Of a stretch of 7,563 nt of DNA, positions 1 through 6,609 are shown piece by piece; positions within the stretch are counted from its first letter, which is position 1, and every line of letters begins with the position of its first letter. The stretch is from an uncultured Eubacteriales bacterium (GTDB taxonomy: Bacteria; Bacillota; Clostridia; Christensenellales; CAG-138): NCBI GenBank assembly GCA_900547135.1, contig URFJ01000095.1, forward strand, positions 1 to 7,563, written 5' to 3'. Made by a program: the position numbers and the translations under genes. The notes beneath the pieces are model-generated. The model was not told where the DNA came from. It did no database searches and worked only from the letters and a program-made list of their open reading frames with translations.

Positions 1-799
1 CCCATGTGTTGGCGGAGGCGGTTGCGCTTTCAACTTCCATATTCAATACGTCAAAGTTCTTTCTAACCTCTTCCTCATGACAGAAGACCTTAACTACCTT
101 CTGGCCCTCTATCATTTCCTCAATATAACCGTTTACTTCGCCCAGCGCCTTCTGGCGTCTCCTGAAATAAAAACCGCTTTTTTTCATCAGCACCTTTACT
201 ACAAGCATCATTATAGCCAGCATTACAACCGCTAGAAGGGTTAGAACCGGGCTGATTACAACCATCATGATGAAAACGCCGGTAACCCGAATCGACGAGT
301 TTATAAGCTGAGGTATGCCCTGGCTTAATAGCTCGCGCATAGCGTCTATATCGTTGGTATACCGGCTCATTATCTCGCCGTGGGTTCGCTGGTCAAAGAA
401 TTTGACCGGCAGTTTCTGCATATGATCAAACATATCCTTGCGAAGCTTGAGCAGCGTTCCAGTGGACACTGTTACCATTATGCGCTGATACATATACATT
501 CCTAATACGCCTACCAGGTAACCCGCCCCCATCAGCATAAGAATTCCGATAAAGCCGCTGAAATCCACATCCTGCTGGCCAATAAACGGCACTATATATT
601 CGTTTATTATCGGTTTTAAAAGATAGGTTCCCATTATATTGGTACCGGCGAAGAGTATTATGCCGATTACAACGAGCCCCATCCTAATCTTGTATCCGGA
701 CATGTAGGAGAATATTCTGCCTATTGCCGCCTTGGTGTTCTTGGGGCGCCGGAATTTGTTTGCGTCGCGGCCGCCAGTGGATCTGTTAGCCTTTTCCAT
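1..799 (-). CDS. ABC exporter half-transporter, second (BmrD/YheH-like) subunit, 3' end beyond window
   Basis: The first 266 codons are present; the rest lies outside the window. The visible part is an ABC exporter transmembrane domain. A basic N-terminal tail (about residues 1-36, rich in Lys and Arg) is followed by hydrophobic segments near 40-61, 82-104 and two between about 172 and 203. The intracellular-loop signatures of type IV exporters are present: KLPVKFFDQRTHGEIMSRYT near 129-148, with DID of the following loop at 150-152, and VNGYIEEMIEGQKVVKVF at 222-239. The ATP-binding domain is not visible. The start is ATG at 799, 1 bp after the stop of the preceding ABC gene, with a GGGGG-type ribosome site inside that gene's last codons. 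By family rule the partner of a degenerate BmrC-like subunit is the BmrD-like subunit with the canonical catalytic Glu; this is inferred, because that region is missing. It probably forms a heterodimeric multidrug or lipid exporter in the cytoplasmic membrane. Confidence 0.93.
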   Translation of the reverse strand, partial: MEKANRSTGGRDANKFRRPKNTKAAIGRIFSYMSGYKIRMGLVVIGIILFAGTNIMGTYLLKPIINEYIVPFIGQQDVDFSGFIGILMLMGAGYLVGVLGMYMYQRIMVTVSTGTLLKLRKDMFDHMQKLPVKFFDQRTHGEIMSRYTNDIDAMRELLSQGIPQLINSSIRVTGVFIMMVVISPVLTLLAVVMLAIMMLVVKVLMKKSGFYFRRRQKALGEVNGYIEEMIEGQKVVKVFCHEEEVRKNFDVLNMEVESATASANTW

Positions 800-800
800 A

Positions 801-2528
801 TTACGCCACCCCCTTTTGCTGAGAATTGTATACTTCCCTGTATATCTCATTTGAGCGCATGAGCTCATCATGAGTGCCGACGGCATTTATGCGGCCCTCA
901 TGCATGACTATGATCTTATCCGAGTCCATAACCGATGTTATGCGCTGGGCAATAATTATGGTAGTGGTATTGGACAACCTATCACTAAAAGAGCTTCGTA
1001 TTTTTGCGTCCGTCGCCGTATCCACCGCGCTGGTGCTATCATCCAGGATGATGATTTTTGGATGCTTAAGAAGAGCCCTTGCAATACAAAGCCGCTGTTT
1101 TTGTCCGCCGGACACGTTTACGCCGCCCTGACCAAGCTCGGTATCATATTTGTCAGGCATGTTTTCTATGAATTCCTCGGCCTGAGCGGATCTGCAGGCC
1201 TCCCTTATCTCCTCATCCGTAGCCGACTGATCGCCCCAAAGAAGGTTATCCTTTATTGTACCTGTAAAAAGCACATTTTTTTGCAGAACCATAGAAACCG
1301 CCTCGCGCAGGCTTTCAATGCTGTATTCACGCACGTCGTGACCGCCAACGATAACGCTGCCCGAATCCGCGTCGTACAGTCTTGGTATCAGCTGCACCAG
1401 CGTGGTCTTAGAGGAGCCTGTGCCTCCGATGACACCCACCGTTTCGCCAGCCTGGATTTTAAGGTTTATGTCAATCAGGGTGCTGGTGTCCTTGTCGCCT
1501 GAGTAGCTGAACGAAACGTTTCTAAATTCAACGGATCCGTCAGGAACCTTAAGGCTATTGTCAGCTTCATCGTCGGTTATATCGATCGGTTCGCGGATCA
1601 CCTCCAGTATACGGTTTGCGGAGGCCTTTGACATAACCAGGTTAACAAATACCATAGCTATCATCATGACTGAGCTAAGTATCTGTGAGATATAGCTTAT
1701 GAAGCTCATAAGGTCGCCCGTCTGCATAGTGCCGGCAATTATGGCGTTCCCCCCTATCCAACAGGTTGCAATCATGCATATGTAAAGAACCATCTGTGCA
1801 ATGGGCGAGTTAAGCACCAGCAGCCTTTCAGCCTTAACCTGCGCCTTGGTTACTTCGGTAGCCGAAGTATAAAATTCGCTTGACTCATAATTTTCCCTCA
1901 CAAACGCCTTTACTACGCGCATGGAAGTAAGGTTTTCCTGAACACGCGCATTCATCCTATCGTATTTTTTAAGCATTGCCTGAAAGCGTGGAAATGCCAT
2001 TATGCTTATAACACCCATTGAAATGGCAAGCGCCGGTATGGCAAAAATAAATACAACGCCGGTTTCGCCGCTTACGGCCGTTGCCATTACAGTGGCGCTT
2101 ACCAGCATTACGGGGGCGCGTACCAGCATTCTGATGCTCATCATAAATGCCTGCTGTATGTTGGTAACATCCGTGGTTAGCCTTGTTATCAGAGAGGCGG
2201 TGCTGTATTTATCCACATTCTTGAAAGAGAAGTCCTGCACCTTGTAGAACAACCCTTTACGGAGGTTTTTAGCAAAGCCGGTGCTGGCTACCACCGCCAA
2301 ACGCGCGCTTAGTACGCCAAAACCCAGAGAAAAAACCGCCAGCCCTATCATTAAAAGGCCCCGTTGTATTATGTAGCTTATATCGCCGTTAGCTATGCCG
2401 ATATTAATTACATCCTTCATTACAAAGGGTATATATACTTCGAGAAGAACTTCAATTATTATTGTTATTGCCGCTAAAACTGATTTAAATCCATACCCAT
2501 TTGCATATGGAAGCAGTTTACGTATCAT
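801..2528 (-). CDS. ABC exporter half-transporter, first (BmrC/YheI-like) subunit with degenerate ATP site
   Basis: A 575-residue fused membrane and ATPase protein, normal length for the family. About six hydrophobic segments (near 16-38, 53-75, 130-150, 157-178, 243-265, 273-298) precede an ABC domain from about 330. Walker A is GGTGSSKT (368-375), with Ser373 at the usual Gly position. The Q-loop Gln is 416 and the signature VSGGQ is 472-476. Walker B ends LDD (495-497), so Asp497 replaces the catalytic Glu. The H-loop position is Gln528 instead of His. These changes are typical of the non-catalytic subunit of heterodimeric exporters such as BmrCD, LmrCD, EfrCD and TM287/288. The frame could extend 3 codons upstream to ATG 2537, but the GGGGAGGA site (2538-2545) abuts that codon directly. 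Met at 2528 has better spacing, gives the ATGA overlap with the MarR gene and starts MIRKLLPYA, as relatives do. Substrate is unknown; multidrug efflux is inferred from the MarR neighbour. Confidence 0.95.
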   Translation of the reverse strand: MIRKLLPYANGYGFKSVLAAITIIIEVLLEVYIPFVMKDVINIGIANGDISYIIQRGLLMIGLAVFSLGFGVLSARLAVVASTGFAKNLRKGLFYKVQDFSFKNVDKYSTASLITRLTTDVTNIQQAFMMSIRMLVRAPVMLVSATVMATAVSGETGVVFIFAIPALAISMGVISIMAFPRFQAMLKKYDRMNARVQENLTSMRVVKAFVRENYESSEFYTSATEVTKAQVKAERLLVLNSPIAQMVLYICMIATCWIGGNAIIAGTMQTGDLMSFISYISQILSSVMMIAMVFVNLVMSKASANRILEVIREPIDITDDEADNSLKVPDGSVEFRNVSFSYSGDKDTSTLIDINLKIQAGETVGVIGGTGSSKTTLVQLIPRLYDADSGSVIVGGHDVREYSIESLREAVSMVLQKNVLFTGTIKDNLLWGDQSATDEEIREACRSAQAEEFIENMPDKYDTELGQGGVNVSGGQKQRLCIARALLKHPKIIILDDSTSAVDTATDAKIRSSFSDRLSNTTTIIIAQRITSVMDSDKIIVMHEGRINAVGTHDELMRSNEIYREVYNSQQKGVA

Positions 2529-3025
2529 ATATCGCATTCCTCCCCACTCAATTCCTCTTCGATAGCAATAAGCTGCCTCAAATCCAATTCATATGCGCCT
2601 CCATCAGAAATATTAGCAAGCATCCTGTCAAGCATATTAGCAAAAAGCTCAAGCTCCTCCTCTGAAAAACCCTCAAATATGCTTTCATTAACGCTATCGA
2701 ATTTACTTCTGCTCATTTTAACAAGCTCCATACCCCTGTCTGTAAGGGTGAGCCGGTTGCATCTTAGATTTGTCTCATCCGCCCTTTTGGTTATAAGCCC
2801 TGCGTTCTGCATTCGCTTTGTGCTTGTTGCTATGGATGCTGGCGTGACGTGAAGGGCTTCAGCTATATCGTTTTGAGTACAGCCATCGTTCTTCATAACA
2901 TATTCGAGTATTGGCGGCTGCTTAAAATGAAGCCCCAGCCCCTTAAGAGCGCTTCTAAGCCTGATCTTTCTAAGCACCTCCAGGCGGCTCATCCTATAGA
3001 CAACACACCGGACGCTCCTGTCCAT
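2525..3025 (-). CDS. MarR-family winged-helix transcriptional regulator
   Basis: A 166-residue protein of typical MarR length. An N-terminal helical region is followed by a winged helix-turn-helix at about 48-98. Helix 2 is TQNDIAEAL and the recognition helix TPASIATSTKRMQNAGLI (61-78). The wing contains DETNLRCNRLTLTDRG, matching the charged wing and LxLTxxG pattern of the family. The C-terminal helices (about 109-139) would form the dimer interface, followed by an acidic tail. Four Cys residues (7, 49, 89, 164) are present; whether any senses redox is unknown. The frame extends upstream to 3061, but AAAGGGGG (3033-3040) is placed 7 nt before Met at 3025, so that start is preferred; ATG 3031 is only 1 nt from the G-run. 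It is the first gene of the operon, its TGA overlaps the ABC start, and inverted repeats cover its promoter, so it is probably an autorepressor relieved by an export substrate. The inducer is unknown. Confidence 0.93.
   Translation of the reverse strand: MDRSVRCVVYRMSRLEVLRKIRLRSALKGLGLHFKQPPILEYVMKNDGCTQNDIAEALHVTPASIATSTKRMQNAGLITKRADETNLRCNRLTLTDRGMELVKMSRSKFDSVNESIFEGFSEEELELFANMLDRMLANISDGGAYELDLRQLIAIEEELSGEECDI
2538..2545 (-). promoter_or_regulatory. Ribosome binding site that decides the first ABC gene's start
   Basis: GGGGAGGA on the minus strand, inside the end of the MarR coding region. It leaves no spacer for ATG 2537 but 9 nt for ATG 2528. Together with the ATGA overlap this favours 2528 and suggests translational coupling with the regulator. 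Confidence 0.75.
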
Positions 3026-3032
3026 TCTCATA

Positions 3033-3040
3033 CCCCCTTT
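3033..3040 (-). promoter_or_regulatory. Ribosome binding site of the MarR gene
   Basis: AAAGGGGG on the minus strand. Spacing is 7 nt to ATG 3025 and 1 nt to ATG 3031. The upstream in-frame ATG at 3061 lies before this site and close to the predicted transcript start, so it is unlikely to be used. Confidence 0.7.
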
Positions 3041-3051
3041 AATTACTATCA

Positions 3052-3075
3052 CGTTTAACAATTAACCGTTTAACA
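3052..3075. repeat. Direct repeat CGTTTAACA in the operon leader
   Basis: The 9-nt word CGTTTAACA occurs at 3052-3060 and again at 3067-3075, 15 nt apart. The second copy overlaps the inner dyad and the edge of the -10 box. It may be an accessory regulator contact or simply part of the same AT-rich operator region. Confidence 0.45.
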
Positions 3076-3100
3076 GTATAACGGTTTATAATTTAACCGT
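3064..3100. promoter_or_regulatory. Probable MarR operator: two dyads sharing a central arm
   Basis: Three AACCGT half-sites are present: 3064-3069 (plus), 3081-3086 (minus) and 3095-3100 (plus). The outer dyad, ACGGTT-8 nt-AACCGT (3081-3100), fills nearly the whole spacer between -35 and -10. The inner dyad, AACCGTT-9 nt-AACGGTT (3064-3086), encloses the -10 box and the likely transcription start. A protein bound to either would block RNA polymerase. AT-rich dyads of this size over a promoter are typical for MarR proteins; assignment to this regulator is inferred from position. Confidence 0.7.
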
Positions 3101-3103
3101 CAA
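3075..3103 (-). promoter_or_regulatory. SigA-type promoter of the MarR-ABC-ABC operon
   Basis: Read on the minus strand, a -35 box TTGACG (3098-3103) is followed by a 17-nt spacer and a -10 box TATACT (3075-3080). Both boxes match consensus at 5 of 6 positions. An A-tract (AAAAAA, about 3108-3113) lies just upstream of -35 and may act as an UP element. Transcription would start near 3068, giving a leader of about 43 nt to ATG 3025. The promoter is covered by the repeats listed separately. Confidence 0.82.
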
Positions 3104-3298
3104 CCGCTTTTTTGTATATTCGAATCAGTTTTAGTTCGTATTTAGCGAGCCGGCATACAGGAAACGGCTTTAATACCTAAAAGGCTTCCTTGTTAAGCCT
3201 TTGCCCCACATGTATGGGTAAACGTTTCCGTGTCGAACTGGATATATGCTTTTTAAGAGATCCTTATATCGTGCTGGCAATACCCTACGGCATAAAGA
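3104..3298. other. Intergenic stretch without a gene
   Basis: This lies between the MarR promoter and the terminator of the peptidase operon. No frame with a ribosome site and coding character was found on either strand. It holds the A-tract beside the promoter, a weak AGCCG/CGGCT hairpin (3148-3169), the hairpin at 3180-3202 and an imperfect palindrome CCCACATGTATGGG (3205-3218). No riboswitch, tRNA or insertion sequence was recognised. Confidence 0.6.
3180..3202 (-). terminator. Possible weak secondary terminator hairpin
   Basis: AAAGGCTT (3180-3187) and AAGCCTTT (3195-3202) form an 8-bp stem with a 7-nt loop. On the minus strand the stem ends in TTTT followed by AGG, so the U-run is short. 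It lies about 100 bp past the strong terminator of the peptidase operon and might catch read-through toward the MarR promoter. It could also be non-functional. Confidence 0.35.
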
Positions 3299-3327
3299 AA
3301 AACGGCGCAGCGTCTGCGCGCCGTTTT
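3299..3327 (-). terminator. Rho-independent terminator of the M42 peptidase operon
   Basis: A 10-bp perfect stem, AAAACGGCGC (3299-3308) with GCGCCGTTTT (3318-3327), and a 9-nt loop. On the minus strand it is followed by a T-rich run (TTTTTCTTT across 3294-3302). It starts 23 bp after the stop codon of the last peptidase gene, the expected place. The plus strand also has TTTT after the stem, but no plus-strand gene lies upstream. Confidence 0.88.
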
Positions 3328-3350
3328 ATCAAAATTATTTACAATGTACT

Positions 3351-4352
3351 CTACGGCTTAGGAAGCTCCTTTTTAGCCATCATTGCGTTAACAAACTTGA
3401 CGGCATTTAGGCAATCGTCCATATCCGCTGTTTCTACAGGGGTGTGAACATAGCGAGTGGGTATTGAAACGCAGCACGCCGGTATTCCGCCCTTTGTCTT
3501 CAGTACGGCTCCAGCATCGGTTCCGCCCGCCTTCAGCACCTCATTCTGAACGGGGATATCGTTTTCCCTGGCTACTTCCTCCATAAACCGGCGGACGAAT
3601 ACTGGAATGATAGAGGATGAATCCATAACCTTTATTGTGGGGCCGGCGCCAAGCTTCACCGACATGCGGGATGATTTTGGCGTATCTCCTGTAAGCGTAA
3701 CGTCAAGATTGATTCCAAAGTCCGGGGAGATGGCGTATGCCGCCGTTGTGGCGCCTCTAAGGCCAACCTCCTCCTGCACGGTAAATACGGCGTATATGTC
3801 GTGTTCGCTTACCGCCGTCATGAAACTTTCGGCGACTATGGCGCAGCATACCCTGTCGTCCAGCGCGCCGCACGCAAACCGTTTGCCCATGTCGACAAAG
3901 TTGGTGGCGTAAACCGCAACGTCGCCAATCTGAACCTTGGACGCCGCCTCGCCATAGGACTCGGCTCCGATATCAATGAATAATGTGGAGAGATTAGCTT
4001 TGTCTATTCCTGCCTTTTCGGTTTCAAAATATACCACGCCGCGAACGCCATTTTCAAATACAACTTCGCGCGCTGCGCTTACGATTGGGCTGACTCCGCC
4101 AACATTAGAAACCCGAAGGAACCCTTTTTCATCTATGTCGCATACGATCAAGCCGATCTGATCCATGTGAGCGCTGAGCATTATCTTCTTGCCGGAAGTG
4201 CCGCGCCTGATGGCAATAAGGTTTCCCATTACGTCGTTATATACCTCATCCGCATGGGGCGCAACATATGCCTTAATTACGTCGCTTACCGTCTGTTCGC
4301 GGCCCGTTGCTCCATAAGCCGCCAGAATCTCTTTCAACATATCTTTAAACAT
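3351..4352 (-). CDS. M42-family metallo-aminopeptidase, third of three
   Basis: A 333-residue cytoplasmic zinc or cobalt aminopeptidase of the M42 (TET, FrvX/PepA-like) family at full family length; no signal peptide. Metal-site residues are in order: His62 and Asp64 in AHMDQIG, Asp165 in ALDDR, the catalytic pair Glu194-Glu195 in QEEVGLRGA, Asp217 in NLDVT and His303 in YVHTPVE. The substrate-site GGTDAG is at 276-281. Of the three paralogues this keeps the most canonical motifs. The segment between the halves of the catalytic domain (about 70-160) matches the dimerisation domain used to build dodecamers. Start is ATG 4352 with AAAAGGAG 9 nt upstream. It lies 26 bp after the preceding paralogue and directly before the operon terminator. 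Side-chain preference (Glu/Asp, Leu or Lys types are known in the family) cannot be read from the sequence. Confidence 0.95.
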   Translation of the reverse strand: MFKDMLKEILAAYGATGREQTVSDVIKAYVAPHADEVYNDVMGNLIAIRRGTSGKKIMLSAHMDQIGLIVCDIDEKGFLRVSNVGGVSPIVSAAREVVFENGVRGVVYFETEKAGIDKANLSTLFIDIGAESYGEAASKVQIGDVAVYATNFVDMGKRFACGALDDRVCCAIVAESFMTAVSEHDIYAVFTVQEEVGLRGATTAAYAISPDFGINLDVTLTGDTPKSSRMSVKLGAGPTIKVMDSSSIIPVFVRRFMEEVARENDIPVQNEVLKAGGTDAGAVLKTKGGIPACCVSIPTRYVHTPVETADMDDCLNAVKFVNAMMAKKELPKP

Positions 4353-4378
4353 TGGTCAATTCTCCTTTTACTGGCTAT

Positions 4379-5416
4379 TTATACGTTTTGAACATTGTCC
4401 AGCACGCTGTCAAAGCGCTTTTCCGCCAAAAAACGGTCCGCCAGCATGTATGCACTGTTAAAATCGCTGATGGAGGCAACGCACGCCGGCGAGTGAATAT
4501 ATCTGCAGGGTACGGAAATGCCGCCGGTAATTATTCCTCCGTTTGACAGATGGATCCGTCCCGCGTCGGTGCCTCCGCGCGTACCCTGGCGTATTTGCCA
4601 AGCAATGCCATTGCTCTGTGCGCAGTCCTTAAGTTCGCTGAACATCATAGGCCTCGTGATAGTTCCTCCATCCATAAACGATATAGCGGCGCCCTTTCCA
4701 ACACGGGTAACCCATTGATGCCCTTCTGTCTCAGGCATATCGTTGGCCGTCGTACCCTCAAGTATTAGCGCCAGCTCCGGCTTTACATTGTATGCCGCCG
4801 TCCTCGCGCCCCTTAACCCCAATTCTTCCTGTACGGTAAATACGCCGTAGAAGTCGCAGTCATAGCTGTTTTTCAAAAGCTCCATAACTATGGCGCATCC
4901 AACCCTGTCGTCAAGCGCCTTTGCCTTTATAAGCCCTTCGCCAAATTCGCTGAATTCAGTAACAAAAGAAATATAATCTCCCAGCTTGACGTATTTTTGG
5001 GCGTCAGCCTTGTCCTTGGCGCCAATATCAATGTAAAGTTGTTTATGCTTATAAGCTTTTTGAAATTCGTCGCGGCTTTGGAGGTGTATCGCCTTTGAAC
5101 CTATGATACCAGGTACCTTATCTTTGCCTATAACTACCCGTTTTGACGGTACGACCCGCGGATCAATCCCTGCGGCAGTGTAAGCTATAAGCCCATCGTC
5201 GCGTATGCCGCGGACCATCATGCCAACCTCGTCCATATGCGCGCATGCCATTATACGCCTTTTAGCGCCTTTCTTATGCGCATACAGGTTGCCCATAGCG
5301 TCCGTCCATACCTCGTCGGCATATTGAGATACGATATTTTTAATATATATGCGCACCTGGCCCTCATCGCCGCTTACGCCATTTACCTCAGTAAGTTCCT
5401 TTAATCGTCCAAGCAT
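4379..5416 (-). CDS. M42-family metallo-aminopeptidase, second of three
   Basis: A 345-residue M42 enzyme without signal peptide. Catalytic residues are His60 and Asp62 (AHMDEVG), Asp169 (ALDDR), Glu197-Glu198 (QEELGLRGA), Glu220 in LILEGTT and His308 (YIHSP). The metal-ligand position held by Asp in the other two paralogues is Glu220 here; both occur in the family, and the LEGTT form marks a separate subgroup. The Glu that usually follows the last His motif (HSPxE) is Cys312 (HSPAC). GGTDAG is intact at 281-286. The gene starts at ATG 5416 with GGGAGG 7 nt upstream and overlaps the end of the first paralogue by 16 bp, so its ribosome site lies inside that gene and translation is probably coupled. 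It likely trims peptides in the cytoplasm with a preference different from its neighbours. Confidence 0.94.
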   Translation of the reverse strand: MLGRLKELTEVNGVSGDEGQVRIYIKNIVSQYADEVWTDAMGNLYAHKKGAKRRIMACAHMDEVGMMVRGIRDDGLIAYTAAGIDPRVVPSKRVVIGKDKVPGIIGSKAIHLQSRDEFQKAYKHKQLYIDIGAKDKADAQKYVKLGDYISFVTEFSEFGEGLIKAKALDDRVGCAIVMELLKNSYDCDFYGVFTVQEELGLRGARTAAYNVKPELALILEGTTANDMPETEGHQWVTRVGKGAAISFMDGGTITRPMMFSELKDCAQSNGIAWQIRQGTRGGTDAGRIHLSNGGIITGGISVPCRYIHSPACVASISDFNSAYMLADRFLAEKRFDSVLDNVQNV

Positions 5417-6444
5417 AGTTTTTCCTCCCAGTCGGATGTGATTCGGGCTATAAACTCGGAAACCACCTTTGCAGTCTTTTCAAGCGTGTCCAGGCTCAAA
5501 GTCTCGACCGTTGTGTGCATATATTTTACAGGCGGAGATACAAGGCCTGTAGGAACGCCGCACCGCGACATCTGCACAAAGTCGGCGTCCGTGCCCGAGA
5601 AGCCCATAGCAATTTCGGTTTCCGCAGCGATATTAAGCTCGTTTGCAGCGTCGAACAGCATATCCGCTATCCTTGGGTGTATATTGCCTCCGCGGCAGAC
5701 GGCCACCTTGTCGATCGCGCAGGCGTCGAGCGAATCGGCGCCGGGTTGGTCGGCATGGGTTACATCGAGAATTATAGCAATATCAGGTTCCACGCTGTAC
5801 GCGCCTACGCCTGCGCCGGGCCCTCCGCACTCCTCCTGCGTGGATGCGCAAAGCACTACTGAGCATGCCAGCTTACGGTTTGCTAGGATTTCAGCGCATC
5901 TGAACATGCATGCGACCAGCGCCCTGTCGTCAAGCGTCTTGCCGGCTATCAAATTGTTTTTCAGCTTTAATGGAGCTTCAAGAGCAAAGGTGACTATATC
6001 GCCGACCCTTACCAGTTCTTTTACGCGCTTGGGATCAAGCCCCACGTCACAGCAAAGGTCGTCCATCTTGTACGCTGCGTCGGTTCCGCCCATTATAAGG
6101 TGAGGGGGGACGGCGCCGACTATGCCCTTCAACGTTTCAACTCCGTGGACCACTACATCGGATCCTGGCAGGACCCTTGGATCCACTCCGGCCACAGAGC
6201 GGATACGGAGCATGCCGTTATCCTCAATATCCGTTACCATCATTCCGATTTCGTCCATATGGGCAATGATCATAACAACCGGATTGCCGGTTCCGATACG
6301 CGCAAACGTGTTGCCGGAAACGTCATGCCACACGTCATCCGTGAAGCGCCTGAAGTATTCCTCCACCACTTCGGAAACGGCCGTTTCATGGCCGGTTACG
6401 CCATTGACGGTGACTAGATCGGATATTGCTTTAAATATATCCAT
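5401..6444 (-). CDS. M42-family metallo-aminopeptidase, first of three and most divergent
   Basis: A 347-residue M42 enzyme, first gene of the operon. Metal and catalytic positions are kept: His62 and Asp64 (AHMDEIG), Asp172 (TLDDR), Glu204-Glu205 (TQEEC), Asp227 (ILDVTH) and His310 (YMHTTVE), so it should be active. Other conserved motifs differ from the two paralogues. EExGLRGA becomes EECGGPGA, which loses the Arg, and GGTDAG becomes SGTDAD (283-288). It keeps the PPHL segment (113-116) seen in many M42 enzymes but absent from the other two. It has 11 Cys residues, more than expected for a secreted protein and consistent with a reduced cytoplasm. The start is ATG 6444, 9 nt after AAGGAG. 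Another ATG at 6448 is out of frame and stops after five codons. A different substrate preference from its neighbours is inferred. Confidence 0.94.
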   Translation of the reverse strand: MDIFKAISDLVTVNGVTGHETAVSEVVEEYFRRFTDDVWHDVSGNTFARIGTGNPVVMIIAHMDEIGMMVTDIEDNGMLRIRSVAGVDPRVLPGSDVVVHGVETLKGIVGAVPPHLIMGGTDAAYKMDDLCCDVGLDPKRVKELVRVGDIVTFALEAPLKLKNNLIAGKTLDDRALVACMFRCAEILANRKLACSVVLCASTQEECGGPGAGVGAYSVEPDIAIILDVTHADQPGADSLDACAIDKVAVCRGGNIHPRIADMLFDAANELNIAAETEIAMGFSGTDADFVQMSRCGVPTGLVSPPVKYMHTTVETLSLDTLEKTAKVVSEFIARITSDWEEKLCLDD

Positions 6445-6477
6445 CCATCAATTCTCCTTTTTAGCAAGGTTGGGAAT

Positions 6478-6486
6478 ATTATATCA
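6478..6486 (-). promoter_or_regulatory. Extended -10 promoter of the M42 operon
   Basis: On the minus strand TGATATAAT gives a perfect -10 TATAAT (6478-6483) with the TGn extension. The best -35 at 17 nt is TAGCCT, matching only 3 of 6, which extended -10 promoters tolerate. Transcription would start near 6471, leaving a leader of about 27 nt. Confidence 0.7.
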
Positions 6487-6560
6487 TGGATCATATAAAA
6501 AGGCTATAAATAGGGCGCGCTTTAGGCGTAGATTTATAGAATGTATGTTTTAACAATCTG

Positions 6561-6586
6561 TAAACAATTACTAACCCGCTTGTTTA
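6561..6586. repeat. Inverted repeat TAAACAA-12-TTGTTTA in the divergent region
   Basis: Perfect 7-bp arms at 6561-6567 and 6580-6586 separated by 12 nt. The right arm coincides with the candidate -35 box of the lipoprotein gene. It may be an operator; no regulator is identified, and AT-rich repeats of this length can arise by chance. Confidence 0.4.
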
Positions 6587-6609
6587 TGTATACAAAAAGC
6601 CATTATACT
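6580..6609 (+). promoter_or_regulatory. Candidate promoter of the lipoprotein gene
   Basis: TTGTTT (6580-6585), an 18-nt spacer and TATACT (6604-6609). The -35 is weak (TTG only). The predicted start near 6616 gives a leader of about 54 nt before ATG 6670. Confidence 0.55.

Noticed and set aside
870..1502. Plus-strand open frame of 210 codons
   Set aside because: It lies wholly opposite the ATP-binding domain of the first ABC gene, has no ribosome site and resembles no protein; the minus frame carries all the conserved motifs.
3220..3250. GTTCGA on the minus strand, resembling a tRNA T-loop
   Set aside because: No flanking 5-bp T-stem, anticodon arm or acceptor stem can be formed around it.
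3104..3298. Possible riboswitch or small RNA from several short hairpins
   Set aside because: The stems are short, match no known conserved core, lie upstream of the mapped MarR promoter and outside any predicted transcript leader.
3190..3447. Plus-strand open frame of 85 codons crossing the intergenic region
   Set aside because: It would start at TTG without a ribosome site, run through the terminator hairpin and end antisense to the third M42 gene.
5438..6103. Plus-strand open frame of 221 codons
   Set aside because: It is antisense to the first M42 gene, with low-complexity Ser/Ala-rich product and no family signature.
6122..6553. Plus-strand open frame of 143 codons extending beyond the first M42 gene
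   Set aside because: Most of it is antisense to conserved M42 motifs, and it runs through the M42 operon promoter.
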